From CAWHYG01 sp963833505 (GTDB lineage Bacteria; Eisenbacteria; RBG-16-71-46; CAIMUX01), in contig CAWHYG010000004.1 of NCBI GenBank assembly GCA_963833505.1, forward strand, positions 186,001 to 250,000: 64,000 bases of DNA, in the 5' to 3' direction. Both the position numbers and the translations under genes were made by a program. Numbering within the stretch: position 1 is the first letter of the stretch; each line of letters starts with the position of its first letter. The notes below the pieces were generated by a model. That model was not told where the DNA came from. It ran no database searches and saw only the letters and a program-made list of their open reading frames with translations. Below, one piece after another: positions 11,004-18,929 of the stretch.

Positions 11004-11981
11004 ATGGCGGAAGGGAAGCGGCGGGGTCTGAAGGCAGCCATCCGCGGGGTGGTTCTTCTCCTCGTGGCGGCGGGGATCGGCATCGTCATCTGGCGCGTCG
11101 CCACCCGGCGCGAGGACTACGTCGGCGGAAACATCCGCACGACGGGAACGATCGAGGCGGTCCACGTGGACCTGGGCTTCCAGGTGGCGGGTCGGCTGGC
11201 GGACGTCCCCGTCGCCGAAGGCGAGGTCTTGAAGCCGGGACAGCTCGTCGGGACCCTGGATCCGCAGGACTTCCAGGTGCAGGCCCGCACGGCGCAGGCA
11301 GCGGTGGAGGCGGCCCAGGCGGCCAAGGCCCAGGCGCAAGCGGCCCTGGGCGTGGCCACGGCCAATCGGACCAAGGCGGACGGCGACCTCGAGCGCATGC
11401 GGTCTCTCATGGCGCAGTCGGCGACGACGCCCCAGCAGATGGACGACGCCACCGCCGCCGCCCAGGTGGCCGCGGCCCAGGTCGAGGCGGCCAAGGCCCA
11501 GGCGCAGGCGGCGGAGGCCCAGATCGCCCAGACCGAAAGCGCGCTGGCGCAGGCCAATCTCCAACTCTCCTATACCGAGCTGCGGGCGCCGGAGGGAGGC
11601 GTCGTGGCCGAGAAGATCCACCGGCCGGGCGAGATGGTGACGCCGAACACGCCGGTGGTCTCGCTGGCGGAGATGGACACGGTCAAGGTCCTGGCGGCCG
11701 TCGACGAGACCCGGATCGGAGCCGTGCGTGAAGGAGATCGGGTGCAGGTGCGCGTGTACACCTTCGACCGGAAGAGCTTCGACGGGGTCGTGACCCAGAT
11801 CCAGCCGGCGGGAGACTTCGCCACGCGCAAGGACTGGGGAGCGCAGCGCCGCGACATCCGGACTTTCACAGTCACGGCGGAGATGCCCAATCCCGGCCAT
11901 CTGCTCAAGAACGGCATGACGGCCGAGGTCACGATCGACGTGAGTGCCACGGTCAAGACCATGGTGGGAGCGAAGCCGTGA
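11004..11981 (+). CDS. HlyD/EmrA-type periplasmic adaptor (membrane fusion protein)
   Basis: 325 aa from the ATG at 11004; a GTG at 10998 is possible. One N-terminal membrane helix (VVLLLVAAGIGIVIWRV) is followed by a lipoyl half-motif (TIEAVHVDLGFQVAGRLADVPVAEGEVLKPGQLVGTLD), a long Ala/Gln-rich alpha-hairpin (about residues 90-190), the second lipoyl half (YTELRAPEGGVVAEKIHRPGEMV) and a beta-barrel domain. It links the TolC channel (2 bases upstream) to the ABC transporter downstream. This three-part layout resembles YbhG-YbhFSR type exporters. The substrate cannot be read from sequence. The 3' end lies in a short repeated segment shared with the next gene's start. Confidence 0.93.
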   Translation: MAEGKRRGLKAAIRGVVLLLVAAGIGIVIWRVATRREDYVGGNIRTTGTIEAVHVDLGFQVAGRLADVPVAEGEVLKPGQLVGTLDPQDFQVQARTAQAAVEAAQAAKAQAQAALGVATANRTKADGDLERMRSLMAQSATTPQQMDDATAAAQVAAAQVEAAKAQAQAAEAQIAQTESALAQANLQLSYTELRAPEGGVVAEKIHRPGEMVTPNTPVVSLAEMDTVKVLAAVDETRIGAVREGDRVQVRVYTFDRKSFDGVVTQIQPAGDFATRKDWGAQRRDIRTFTVTAEMPNPGHLLKNGMTAEVTIDVSATVKTMVGAKP

Positions 11982-12075
11982 ATGGGTCGGTGAAGAACAT
12001 GACGGGAGTGAAGCCGTGAGCGAGCCGGTGAAGAACCTGGACGGAAGTGAAGCCGTGAGCCCGACGGAACAGAAG
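11962..12075 (+). repeat. Three tandem 38-39-bp repeats at the HlyD/ABC junction
   Basis: Three imperfect copies begin at about 11962, 12001 and 12040, each with the core GGGAGTGAAGCCGTGA and most with CGGTGAAGAAC. The first copy holds the HlyD stop. The second and third each present a purine-rich stretch followed by an in-frame GTG (12016, 12055) for the ABC ATPase. The third copy degenerates after its GTG. Confidence 0.8.
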
Positions 12076-13068
12076 AAGTCCGCCCCCGCCATCGTGGTCG
12101 AGGACCTGACGCGGAAGTTCGGTGACTTCACGGCCGACGACCACCTCAATTTCACGGTGGAGCGGGAAGAGATCTTCGGGATCCTCGGCCCGAACGGAGC
12201 GGGCAAGAGCACGCTGGTCCGCATGCTCACCACCCTGATCAAGCCGACCTCGGGCCGGGCGCTGGTCATGGGCTTCGACGTGGTGCACCGGACGGCGCGG
12301 GTCCGGCATGAGATCGGCGTGATCCCCCAGGCCAACACCGTCGACAGCGACCTCTCCGCCTGGGAAAGCCTCGACATCTACGGCAAGTTCTACGGGATGG
12401 GCCCGCGCCAGCGCAGCCGCCGGTCGGAGGAGCTGCTGAAGGCGGTGGGGCTCTGGGAGTGGAAGGACAAGCCCGCGGGCACCTACTCCGGCGGCATGCG
12501 CCGGCGCCTCGAGATCGCCCGCGGCCTGATCCATCGGCCGCGCGTCTTCTTCCTGGATGAGCCGACGACCGGGCTCGATCCGCAGAGCCGGCGCGTGATC
12601 TGGGAGCTGCTCGAGACTCTCCGGGCGGAGAGCGACCTCACGATCCTCATCTGCACGCACTACATGGACGAGGCCGACCGGCTCTGCGACCGTCTGGCCA
12701 TCGTGGACCACGGCAAGATCGTCGCCCTGGGCACGCCGCGCGAGCTCAAGGCCAGCGTCCCCGGACAGGACATTCTGACCGTCCAGTTCCTGCAGGAAGT
12801 GACGGACGATCTGCTCACCGGGCTCAAGGGCCTGCCCGAAGTGAACTCGACGGCTCGCGAGGACCCGCACACCGTCCGGCTCATCCTGGAAGGCGACTCG
12901 GTGCCTCTCGACGGGATGAGCGAGATCGCGCGCGCCCACGCCAACAAGCTCAAGAACATGTCCCTGCTCGAGCCGACCCTCGAGGACGTCTTCATCCACT
13001 ACACGGGCCGGGCCCTGCGCGACACCGTATCGGAGGAGTACACCTACGTGCCGCTGCCCAGGCGTTGA
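12016..13068 (+). CDS. ABC-2 type exporter ATP-binding protein
   Basis: 350 aa from the GTG at 12016; a GTG at 12055 or an ATG at 11944 are other possible starts because the region is repeated. The nucleotide-binding domain begins at about IVVEDLTRKFGDF, with Walker A GPNGAGKST, Q-loop VIPQANTVD, signature YSGGMRRRLEIARG, Walker B VFFLDEPTTGLDP and switch His in ICTHYMDEAD. The C-terminal 90 residues, ending EPTLEDVFIHYTGRALRD, are as in DrrA/YbhF/NodI-type drug and lipid exporters. It should power the permease encoded 30 bases downstream. Confidence 0.95.
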   Translation: MSEPVKNLDGSEAVSPTEQKKSAPAIVVEDLTRKFGDFTADDHLNFTVEREEIFGILGPNGAGKSTLVRMLTTLIKPTSGRALVMGFDVVHRTARVRHEIGVIPQANTVDSDLSAWESLDIYGKFYGMGPRQRSRRSEELLKAVGLWEWKDKPAGTYSGGMRRRLEIARGLIHRPRVFFLDEPTTGLDPQSRRVIWELLETLRAESDLTILICTHYMDEADRLCDRLAIVDHGKIVALGTPRELKASVPGQDILTVQFLQEVTDDLLTGLKGLPEVNSTAREDPHTVRLILEGDSVPLDGMSEIARAHANKLKNMSLLEPTLEDVFIHYTGRALRDTVSEEYTYVPLPRR

Positions 13069-13098
13069 GCCCGCCGGGCGCGCTGCCGGAGACCGTTG

Positions 13099-14233
13099 AT
13101 GTTCGATTTCAACCTGGGCCGGATGCTCGCGGTCGCCGAGCGCGACCTGCGCCGCTTCTGGCGGAACAAGAAGCTCCTCATCCCCATGGTCCTCATGCCC
13201 ATGATCTATCTCGTGGTTCTGGGCAAGTCGATGGGGGGCGACATGCACAATCTAAGGGTCGCGCTGGTGGTTGAAGACACCGGAGGGGCCGCCGCCGCGG
13301 TGCGCAACCGTCTCCTCACACTGGAAGAGAGCCGGAACCTGATCCTCCTCGCGAACGAGCCGAACGCCACCACGGCGGTCAACCGCCTGCGCCAGGGGGT
13401 GTACAAGGCGGTCGTGATCGTGCCGCAGGAGTTCAGCGACGATCTCGCCCGCGGCGAGCCGGCCCAGCTCGGCCTGGTCGAGGACAACACCGACAACACC
13501 TCGGCCAACGTGATCGAATCCGAGATGCGGCGCGCGATGGCGGACGTGAACGTGACGCAGGCGACGTCCCTGAACGACTCCCCGGTGGGCGTGCAGGTCG
13601 ACCGGATCGACGCCTACGGCCACAAGGAGTTCATGCAGTACCTCGTGCCTGGGGTGATCGCCCTCGCGCTCTTCTTCGTCGCCATGCTGGCGGGTGGGAT
13701 CATGCTGGTCGACGACCGGGCCCGCGGCATCCACGAAGGGTACTTCGTCACGCCTCTCTCCGCGCTCGACCTGGTCGGCGGACTCACGCTGTCGGCCACG
13801 ACCATGGCCATGGTCATCGGCACCGTGGTCCTGGCTTCGTCCCTCCTGATCGCCCGGCTTCCCCTGCTCGGCGGATGGCGGACCATCCTTCTGGCCGAAT
13901 GCGCCATCCTCCTGCTTGCGCTGGGGCTCATCTTGTTCATCTTCACGCTGATGGCGCGCGTTTCGAACCCCATCACCCCCCGCTCGCTCTTCGGGATCCT
14001 GAACGTCCTCACCTTCTTCCCGAGCGGCGCGCTCTATCCGACCGAGAGCTATCCCCGCTGGCTCCAGGTGATCTCGGCCGTCTTCCCGATGCGCTACGCG
14101 GTGCACGCCCTGCGGAATCTGCTGCTCAAAGGGGTGGGGGTTCGGAGCGGTCGCGCCGGACTTTCTCGTCATGGGCGGATTCGCGGCGCTCATGCTGCTG
14201 CTGGCCTCGACGCTCTTCAAACGCACGCTGTGA
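13099..14233 (+). pseudogene. ABC-2 type permease, interrupted by a frameshift near its end
   Basis: The reading frame opens at an ATG at 13099 and encodes an N-terminal helix (KLLIPMVLMPMIYLVVLG), a large extracytoplasmic domain (about residues 40-175), then five membrane helices including the ABC-2 region ending FPSGALYPTESYPRWLQVISAVFPMRYAVHALRNLLLKG. After the GGGGG run at 14136-14140 the frame degenerates into Arg-rich sequence. The next frame continues perfectly as FGAVAPDFLVMGGFAALMLLLASTLFKRTL and stops at 14233. Removing one G restores an intact permease of about 377 aa. The conserved end makes a sequencing or assembly slip as likely as real inactivation. It is the last gene of the tolC-hlyD-ABC operon. 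Confidence 0.8.
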
Positions 14234-14345
14234 GGACCGGAGTCGGACGCGCCGGCGCGGCCCTTTCCCTCCGGACCTCTCCGGATGACCTTGCCGGTTC
14301 CGAATGCCACAGCGCCTTTCGTGGCGTCGGCGGCGGAGTTCGGCC

Positions 14346-15248
14346 TCAGAACTCCTTCAGCCGCGTGACCACGATGCCCTTGAAACGGGAGACCCGCTCG
14401 AGATAGGCGCGCAGGGAAACCTCGACCACCCCGGTGCGGTCGTAGAGGCCGGAGATCGGACGCTTCGCCGGGTGGATCAGCTCCACCTCGTCCCCCTTTT
14501 TCGCGGCGATGCCGATGTGGTGGATCAAGGTGCCTTGGCGGCGCGACTCGAACTGCGCCGGGTCGCTGTCGTCTCCGACGAACCAGATGATGTCGCCGGT
14601 CTGGATCTTGCCGTAATCGATCTTCGCCGTCGGAAGGTAATGGAGGGTGTCAGGCGGCACCCGGGACGATCCGACCGCGTCCAGCCTGGCCTCTCCCAGG
14701 GAGACGGTCACGTTCTCGCCCCAGACCCCGCTCTTGATCATGTCTTCGGGGTACTCCAGATGCGCCGGGTCGTCATAGCTGACCCGGCCCTGATCATCAA
14801 TGGCGCGGGCGATGGTGGCGCCATAGAAGCGGGTCCCGAACGCGAACTGGATCGCCTCGGAAGCCGAGGATGACCGGGCCAGCTCGGTCGTGCGGTACAT
14901 GAAAAGCACGCAGTCGGTCATGAAATCCTGGGCGATCCGGCCGTCGGTGACGTATCCGCCGGGATCCCGCCCGTAGAGGTAGCCGACGTCCTCCCGGTTC
15001 AGGAACCAGCGGGCCCAGGCGGCGATGCGGTCTCCGAGCGGCAACGGCTGGTAGGCCTTGGCCAGGGAATCGAGCGTCGCGCTGGCCGCGACCCGGGGAT
15101 TGTCGAGATTGAACTTGACCATGCGGTCGAACCGGACCATCAGGCCCTCCGTGTCGTCCGACCGGGAGGCAGGCGCGATCATGGCGACACCGAGGAGTCC
15201 GAGAAGGACTCCGTACCCGAGACCGAGACAGCGGGATCTCTGACGCAT
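14346..15248 (-). CDS. Secreted DUF1460 (NlpC/P60-like) amidase-like protein
   Basis: 300 aa. A signal peptide (about residues 8-28) precedes a domain with FMTDCVLFMYRTTELAR, probably the catalytic Cys segment, GTLIHHIGIAAKKGDEVELIHPAKR with the His segment, and VVEVSLRAYLERVSRFKGIVVTRL at the end. That order (Cys, then H-x-GI, then L-x-HA-like, then a YL..R..G..V tail) matches the DUF1460 family, N-acetylmuramoyl-L-alanine amidase-like members of the NlpC/P60 superfamily. A periplasmic or outer-membrane cell-wall role is inferred. It is convergent with the exporter operon and divergent from the glycosyltransferase gene. Confidence 0.75.
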   Translation of the reverse strand: MRQRSRCLGLGYGVLLGLLGVAMIAPASRSDDTEGLMVRFDRMVKFNLDNPRVAASATLDSLAKAYQPLPLGDRIAAWARWFLNREDVGYLYGRDPGGYVTDGRIAQDFMTDCVLFMYRTTELARSSSASEAIQFAFGTRFYGATIARAIDDQGRVSYDDPAHLEYPEDMIKSGVWGENVTVSLGEARLDAVGSSRVPPDTLHYLPTAKIDYGKIQTGDIIWFVGDDSDPAQFESRRQGTLIHHIGIAAKKGDEVELIHPAKRPISGLYDRTGVVEVSLRAYLERVSRFKGIVVTRLKEF

Positions 15249-15320
15249 GGCAACCCTCTCATGACCAAGTCCCCCGGCGGGCGGCCGACCCGCCCGCCTT
15301 TGGAGTGCCGTATCGACCGG

Positions 15321-15349
15321 ATCTTAGAGAGACGGACGGGGAGAATCAA
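15321..15349 (-). promoter_or_regulatory. Predicted sigma70-type promoter of the DUF1460 gene
   Basis: The minus strand has TTGATT (15344-15349), 17 bases, TAAGAT (15321-15326), about 75 bases before the ATG at 15248. Both hexamers match consensus well (5 of 6 in the -10). Confidence 0.55.
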
Positions 15350-15390
15350 TCCGGCGCAGAGACCGGGGCACGGGAGTCCAGCCGGAGTTG

Positions 15391-15420
15391 TTGACGGGCC
15401 GTTCGTCCGGACGCTAGCGT
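15391..15420 (+). promoter_or_regulatory. Possible divergent promoter of the GT-C glycosyltransferase gene
   Basis: TTGACG (15391-15396), 18 bases, TAGCGT (15415-15420), about 50 bases before the GTG at 15471. The -10 is weak. Confidence 0.35.
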
Positions 15421-15470
15421 GCTCGGGCAACGGCCCGGACCGAGATCGGAGCGAAGGCCAAGGAGGGGAA

Positions 15471-16898
15471 GTGCGGCGTCGCGTTCAGCTCGGGGTTCTG
15501 GCCTACGTGGCCCTTCGCTGGGTCCTCCTGGCGACTCCGGGCTATGTGGCCGACATCCAGGCCTACGAAGGCTGGGCCCTCCGCGCCGCCCAGAACGGCT
15601 TGTCGCAGATCTACGCGACCTCGCATATCGACTATCCGCCCCTCTACGCCTGGATCCTCTATCCGCTCGGCAAGGTCCTCCTCTGGTTCTCCGCCGGAGA
15701 CCCGGGCAGCGCCGCCAATGCGACTCTAGCCAACTTCCTCATGAAGCTCCCGCCCCTCATGTTCGACGCCGCCATCGCCCTGCTCATGTTCCGGTACGTC
15801 CGCCGTTTCGTCGAGCCGCAGCCGGTCTGGTCGGCGACGGTTCCGGCTCGCGGAGCCGGCGATGGGAACACGGGGGCGAAGCAGGTCGAGCCTGCGATCC
15901 ACCGGTTTTCCCCCGCTTCCTGGGCGTGGATCATCCCGCTGTGCTATCTCATGAATCCCGCGGTCCTCTTCAATAACGGTTATTGGGGCGAGCCCGATTC
16001 CATCCATAGCTTCTTCCTGCTCGCCGCCTTCCTGTCGTTGGGGCTGCGGCGCCAGGCCTGGCCGGCCTGGGTGCTTTGGACCCTGGCCACCCTCATGAAA
16101 CCCCTGGGAGCTCCATTCGCTCCGTTACTGGCGGTGCTGAGCGTCGCCCTGTTCGGGATCGGCGCGTCGTTGATCGGCGTGGCGGCGGCCGTCGCGACGC
16201 TGCTCGTCTTCTTCTCGCCTTTCCTTCTGACCGGGCAGGGCGCGACCGTGATCCATCGGGTGCTGGGCGACGTCACGCTGATGGCCTACACCTCGTCCAA
16301 CGCCCACAACCTCTGGTGGGCGCTGGGCGGCTGGCGCGACTCGGAGGCGCCCTGGCTCGGTCCGATCACGGCGACGCAGTTCGGCCTGGGCTTGTTCGGC
16401 CTGGTCTATGTCGCGCTGCTGTGGAAGGCACACCGGCTGCATCGCTCGCAGCGAGGCGGGCTGCGGCCCACCCAGATCGTGGCTCTGGCGGCCGCGGTCG
16501 GCTTCTCCTTCTTCATGCTCTCGACCCACATGCACGAGAACCATCTGTTTGTACTGATTCCGCTGCTTCTTCCGCTCCTGCCGGCGTCGAAGACCTGGCG
16601 CTGGATCTACGGCGGCGCCTCCCTGGCGGTCTTCCTCAACCTCATCCTGCATGATCTGGTCATCCCGGAGCGTTGGCCGTTCACGATCGGAGGCCCCACC
16701 GGAGTCATCAACCGCCACCTGAACCGGCCGTTCGCGGGCGTGGAGCTGGGGATGATCCGGCTCTCAACCGCCTTCAATCTGGCGTTCTTCGCGATTTTTC
16801 TCGTGCTGCTGTTTCGTCCGGGCGGGAAAGGACTACTGGATGCCCTCGGGTCGCCCGCGCCGGCGGATCGCCCGCGTCCGGTTCCCGTCGAGGCCTGA
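15471..16898 (+). CDS. GT-C type polyprenyl-phosphate-sugar-dependent glycosyltransferase (multi-pass membrane)
   Basis: 475 aa from a GTG with AAGGAGGGG at ideal spacing. About ten hydrophobic helices span the protein. Between the first helices lies DIQAYEGWALRAAQNGLSQIY, the DxxxY-type acidic loop usual for GT-C enzymes, followed by DYPPLYAWILYPLG. Later loops have NPAVLFNNGYWGEPDSIHSFF and STHMHENHLF. GT-C proteins transfer a sugar from a lipid-phosphate donor on the outer face of the inner membrane. It resembles mannosyltransferase/ALG6-ALG8-like families (GY/WGQxD motif here GYWGEPD). Acceptor unknown. Confidence 0.8.
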   Translation: MRRRVQLGVLAYVALRWVLLATPGYVADIQAYEGWALRAAQNGLSQIYATSHIDYPPLYAWILYPLGKVLLWFSAGDPGSAANATLANFLMKLPPLMFDAAIALLMFRYVRRFVEPQPVWSATVPARGAGDGNTGAKQVEPAIHRFSPASWAWIIPLCYLMNPAVLFNNGYWGEPDSIHSFFLLAAFLSLGLRRQAWPAWVLWTLATLMKPLGAPFAPLLAVLSVALFGIGASLIGVAAAVATLLVFFSPFLLTGQGATVIHRVLGDVTLMAYTSSNAHNLWWALGGWRDSEAPWLGPITATQFGLGLFGLVYVALLWKAHRLHRSQRGGLRPTQIVALAAAVGFSFFMLSTHMHENHLFVLIPLLLPLLPASKTWRWIYGGASLAVFLNLILHDLVIPERWPFTIGGPTGVINRHLNRPFAGVELGMIRLSTAFNLAFFAIFLVLLFRPGGKGLLDALGSPAPADRPRPVPVEA

Positions 16899-16920
16899 TC
16901 GGCGCCGCGCTGTAACAGTC

Positions 16921-17694
16921 TCAAAGCCCCAGAAGCTGCACCATCTGCAAGGCGTTCTCGGCCGCGCGCCCGGCGTGGCAGTTGTTGAAGAAGACGAAGG
17001 TGTCCTGCGTGCGGCTCGCCAGGTCCCGGACCTGGCCGACCCACTCCTTCAGCTCGGACTCGCTGTAGAGATAGTTGTAGCGGTCGTGCTCGCCGCGGCC
17101 GCCCGCCCACCAGTCCCGGGCGTTCCGTCCATGGAAGCGGATGTAGCCGACGTCGCGGGTGGAACGCACGATCGGCGGGAAGAGGCCCTTGAGGCGCGGC
17201 TCGTCGACCGCGCAGTAGCCGAGCCCGGACTCCGAGAGAAGATCGAAGGTCCCCTCACGCGCCCAGGAATCATTGCGGAATTCGACGAAGATCGGACGGT
17301 CACTCAGCGAACGACCGAGAAGACGGAGGTAATCGCGGTTGTCAGGGGTATCGCGAAAGCTCCAGGGGAATTGAGCCAGGGCCCCGTGGAACTTCCCCGC
17401 CGCTTCGAGCGGCTCGATCACGCGGAGAAACTCCGCGAACAGGGCCTGATCGCGGCTGCCGCGGTGCGTGACGTCACCGGGCAGTTTGACGGTGAAGCGG
17501 AACCCCGGCGGAGTCTTGGCCTCGATCTGGCTCATCACTCGCGGGTGCGGCAGGCGGTAGTAGGTCGAGTTGACCTCGACGGCGGAGAACTTCCGCGCGT
17601 AGAAGTTCAGCATCTGGCCTTCGGGGATCCCGGGGGGATAGAACGTGCCCCCCCAATCGCGGAAGCTCCAGCCTGAGGTCCCTACGAAGATCAT
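16921..17694 (-). CDS. DUF72 (YecE-like) TIM-barrel protein
   Basis: 257 aa, full length for the family. It starts IFVGTSGWSFRDWGGTFYPPG and has FSAVEVNSTYYRLP, GFRFTVKLPGDVTH, GALAQFPWSF, IFVEFRNDSWA, YIRFHGRN and a terminal TFVFFNNCHAGRAAENALQM. These are DUF72 hallmarks; the biochemical role of the family is unknown. It is convergent with the GT-C gene (22-base gap). The upstream side is a repeat-rich 600-base intergenic stretch. Confidence 0.92.
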   Translation of the reverse strand: MIFVGTSGWSFRDWGGTFYPPGIPEGQMLNFYARKFSAVEVNSTYYRLPHPRVMSQIEAKTPPGFRFTVKLPGDVTHRGSRDQALFAEFLRVIEPLEAAGKFHGALAQFPWSFRDTPDNRDYLRLLGRSLSDRPIFVEFRNDSWAREGTFDLLSESGLGYCAVDEPRLKGLFPPIVRSTRDVGYIRFHGRNARDWWAGGRGEHDRYNYLYSESELKEWVGQVRDLASRTQDTFVFFNNCHAGRAAENALQMVQLLGL

Positions 17695-17699
17695 GTTCG

Positions 17700-18300
17700 G
17701 CTCCGTTGTGCTCGTCGTCAGGCAATGCCGTTCCGGCGTCGCCCCATCGCCGCTTCAGCGCTGCTCCAGCACGCGCCGTGCCGTCGCCGTTCCTGCGCCA
17801 TTCTTGCGCAGTTCCTGCGCAGTCGCGAGGCGCCTCGGTGCCGGCGCCGGCCCTCCTCGTCGGATGTCTCCCTTCGCCGGAACGGCGCGCGCGCTTTGGA
17901 CTTCTCACGCCCGGCGCGCGCCTCGGCGCGCCGTGCGAGAACCACCGGAGAGACCTCACGCCCCTGCAACGCGCGGCGCTTATGTCCGGCTCCGGGAGAC
18001 ACCGCTCCTCGTCGGGTCCGACGCCGGAAACAGCGCCGATCCACGCCGTTTCAGCGTCGCCCCATCGCCCGTTCCAGCGCCGATCCACCGCCGTTTCAGC
18101 GTCGCCCCATCGCCGTTCCAGCGCCGTGCCAACGCCGTTCCAGCGCCGTTCTTGTGCCGCTCTCGGCGCAGCAGCGGGGGTCCCGGTGCGAGCATCGGCC
18201 CTCCTCTTCGGTCCAGCGCCGGCATCAGCACTCTACCAGACACGCCGGCTTCCGCGTCGCCAGCGGATCGACGACGCGGCGCCAACGCCTCCGTACCGGT
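17700..18300. repeat. Repeat-rich intergenic region (44-bp tandem plus a degenerate duplication)
   Basis: No gene is supported here, although every frame is long and open because of the base composition. A 44-bp unit starting AGCGCCGATCCA occurs at 18032 and 18076 and partially at 18120, each containing GTTTCAGCGTCGCCCCATCG or a variant. A second, older copy of the same style (CGTCGCCCCATCGCCGCTTC) is at about 17730. Both end with a GGTGC...GGCCCTCCTC[GT]TCGG tail (near 17845-17862 and 18186-18213). The pattern is a degenerate duplication of about 150 bp. Confidence 0.7.
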
Positions 18301-18311
18301 CACTGCGGGCA

Positions 18312-18929
18312 TTATCTCTTGCGGTCGTGCAGCGCTCGATGGACCAGCCAGATCCCGAACCCGACCGGCGCCAGCGGCCACCACTGCCGGATCCAATCCA
18401 GCGGCATTCCGAAGAGGGTGTGCAGAAGCAGCAGAAGGCCGAAACCGATCAGGACGATCCCGCCCGAAAGCGCTCCACCACGGCTCGGGAGCAGCATCTC
18501 GGCGGGAAGCTCCGAAACCGGATGCCCGGCCATGGCCTGATTGTAGAACGAGGCCAGTCGGGCGGCGTCGATCATGCTGTACATAAAGAAAAACGAGATG
18601 AAGAGCGCCCCGAGCGGCTCGAACGGACCGATGGCCTTGCTGGACATCAGGGTGAGGGTCGACCCGGCGACAATGACCTGTAGAAATCCGCGCTGATAAT
18701 GGCCGACGTAGACCTGGCCCAACCCCGGGATCAGGGAGAAGACGGCGGCCAGCCACGGAGCCTTCCGGCGGGGACGGCCGGCAGGCGTCGGCCACTGGCC
18801 GCCCCCGCCCTCGGATCCTGCCGCGGGCTCGCTCCTGCCGTATATCTTCGCCGTGGGACTTTCACCACCGGCCGTTTCCTGAAGCTGGTTCTCCGGGTCG
18901 GAGCGATTGATCTCGGATGCCGGGTTCAT
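18312..18929 (-). CDS. Small membrane protein with TM2/DUF5683-like helices, unknown function
   Basis: 205 aa. The start at 18929 has AGGAGGGG upstream and overlaps the stop of the anti-sigma gene by 4 bases (ATGA). The first 55 residues are polar and disordered. Hydrophobic helices follow: PWLAAVFSLIPGLGQVYVGHYQRGFLQV, the GLGQxYxGxxxxG turn of TM2-like families, GALFISFFFMYSMIDAARLA and GGIVLIGFGLLLLLHTLFGMP. A Trp-rich helix follows and the tail is basic. Translational coupling to the sigma/anti-sigma pair suggests it is part of the same envelope response. Confidence 0.75.
   Translation of the reverse strand: MNPASEINRSDPENQLQETAGGESPTAKIYGRSEPAAGSEGGGGQWPTPAGRPRRKAPWLAAVFSLIPGLGQVYVGHYQRGFLQVIVAGSTLTLMSSKAIGPFEPLGALFISFFFMYSMIDAARLASFYNQAMAGHPVSELPAEMLLPSRGGALSGGIVLIGFGLLLLLHTLFGMPLDWIRQWWPLAPVGFGIWLVHRALHDRKR

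Noticed and set aside
17645..18795. Several overlapping long open frames across the 17.7-18.3 kb intergenic region
   Set aside because: All are Arg/Ala/Pro/Ser-rich and arise from the 44-bp repeat; none has homology-like motifs or a ribosome-binding site.
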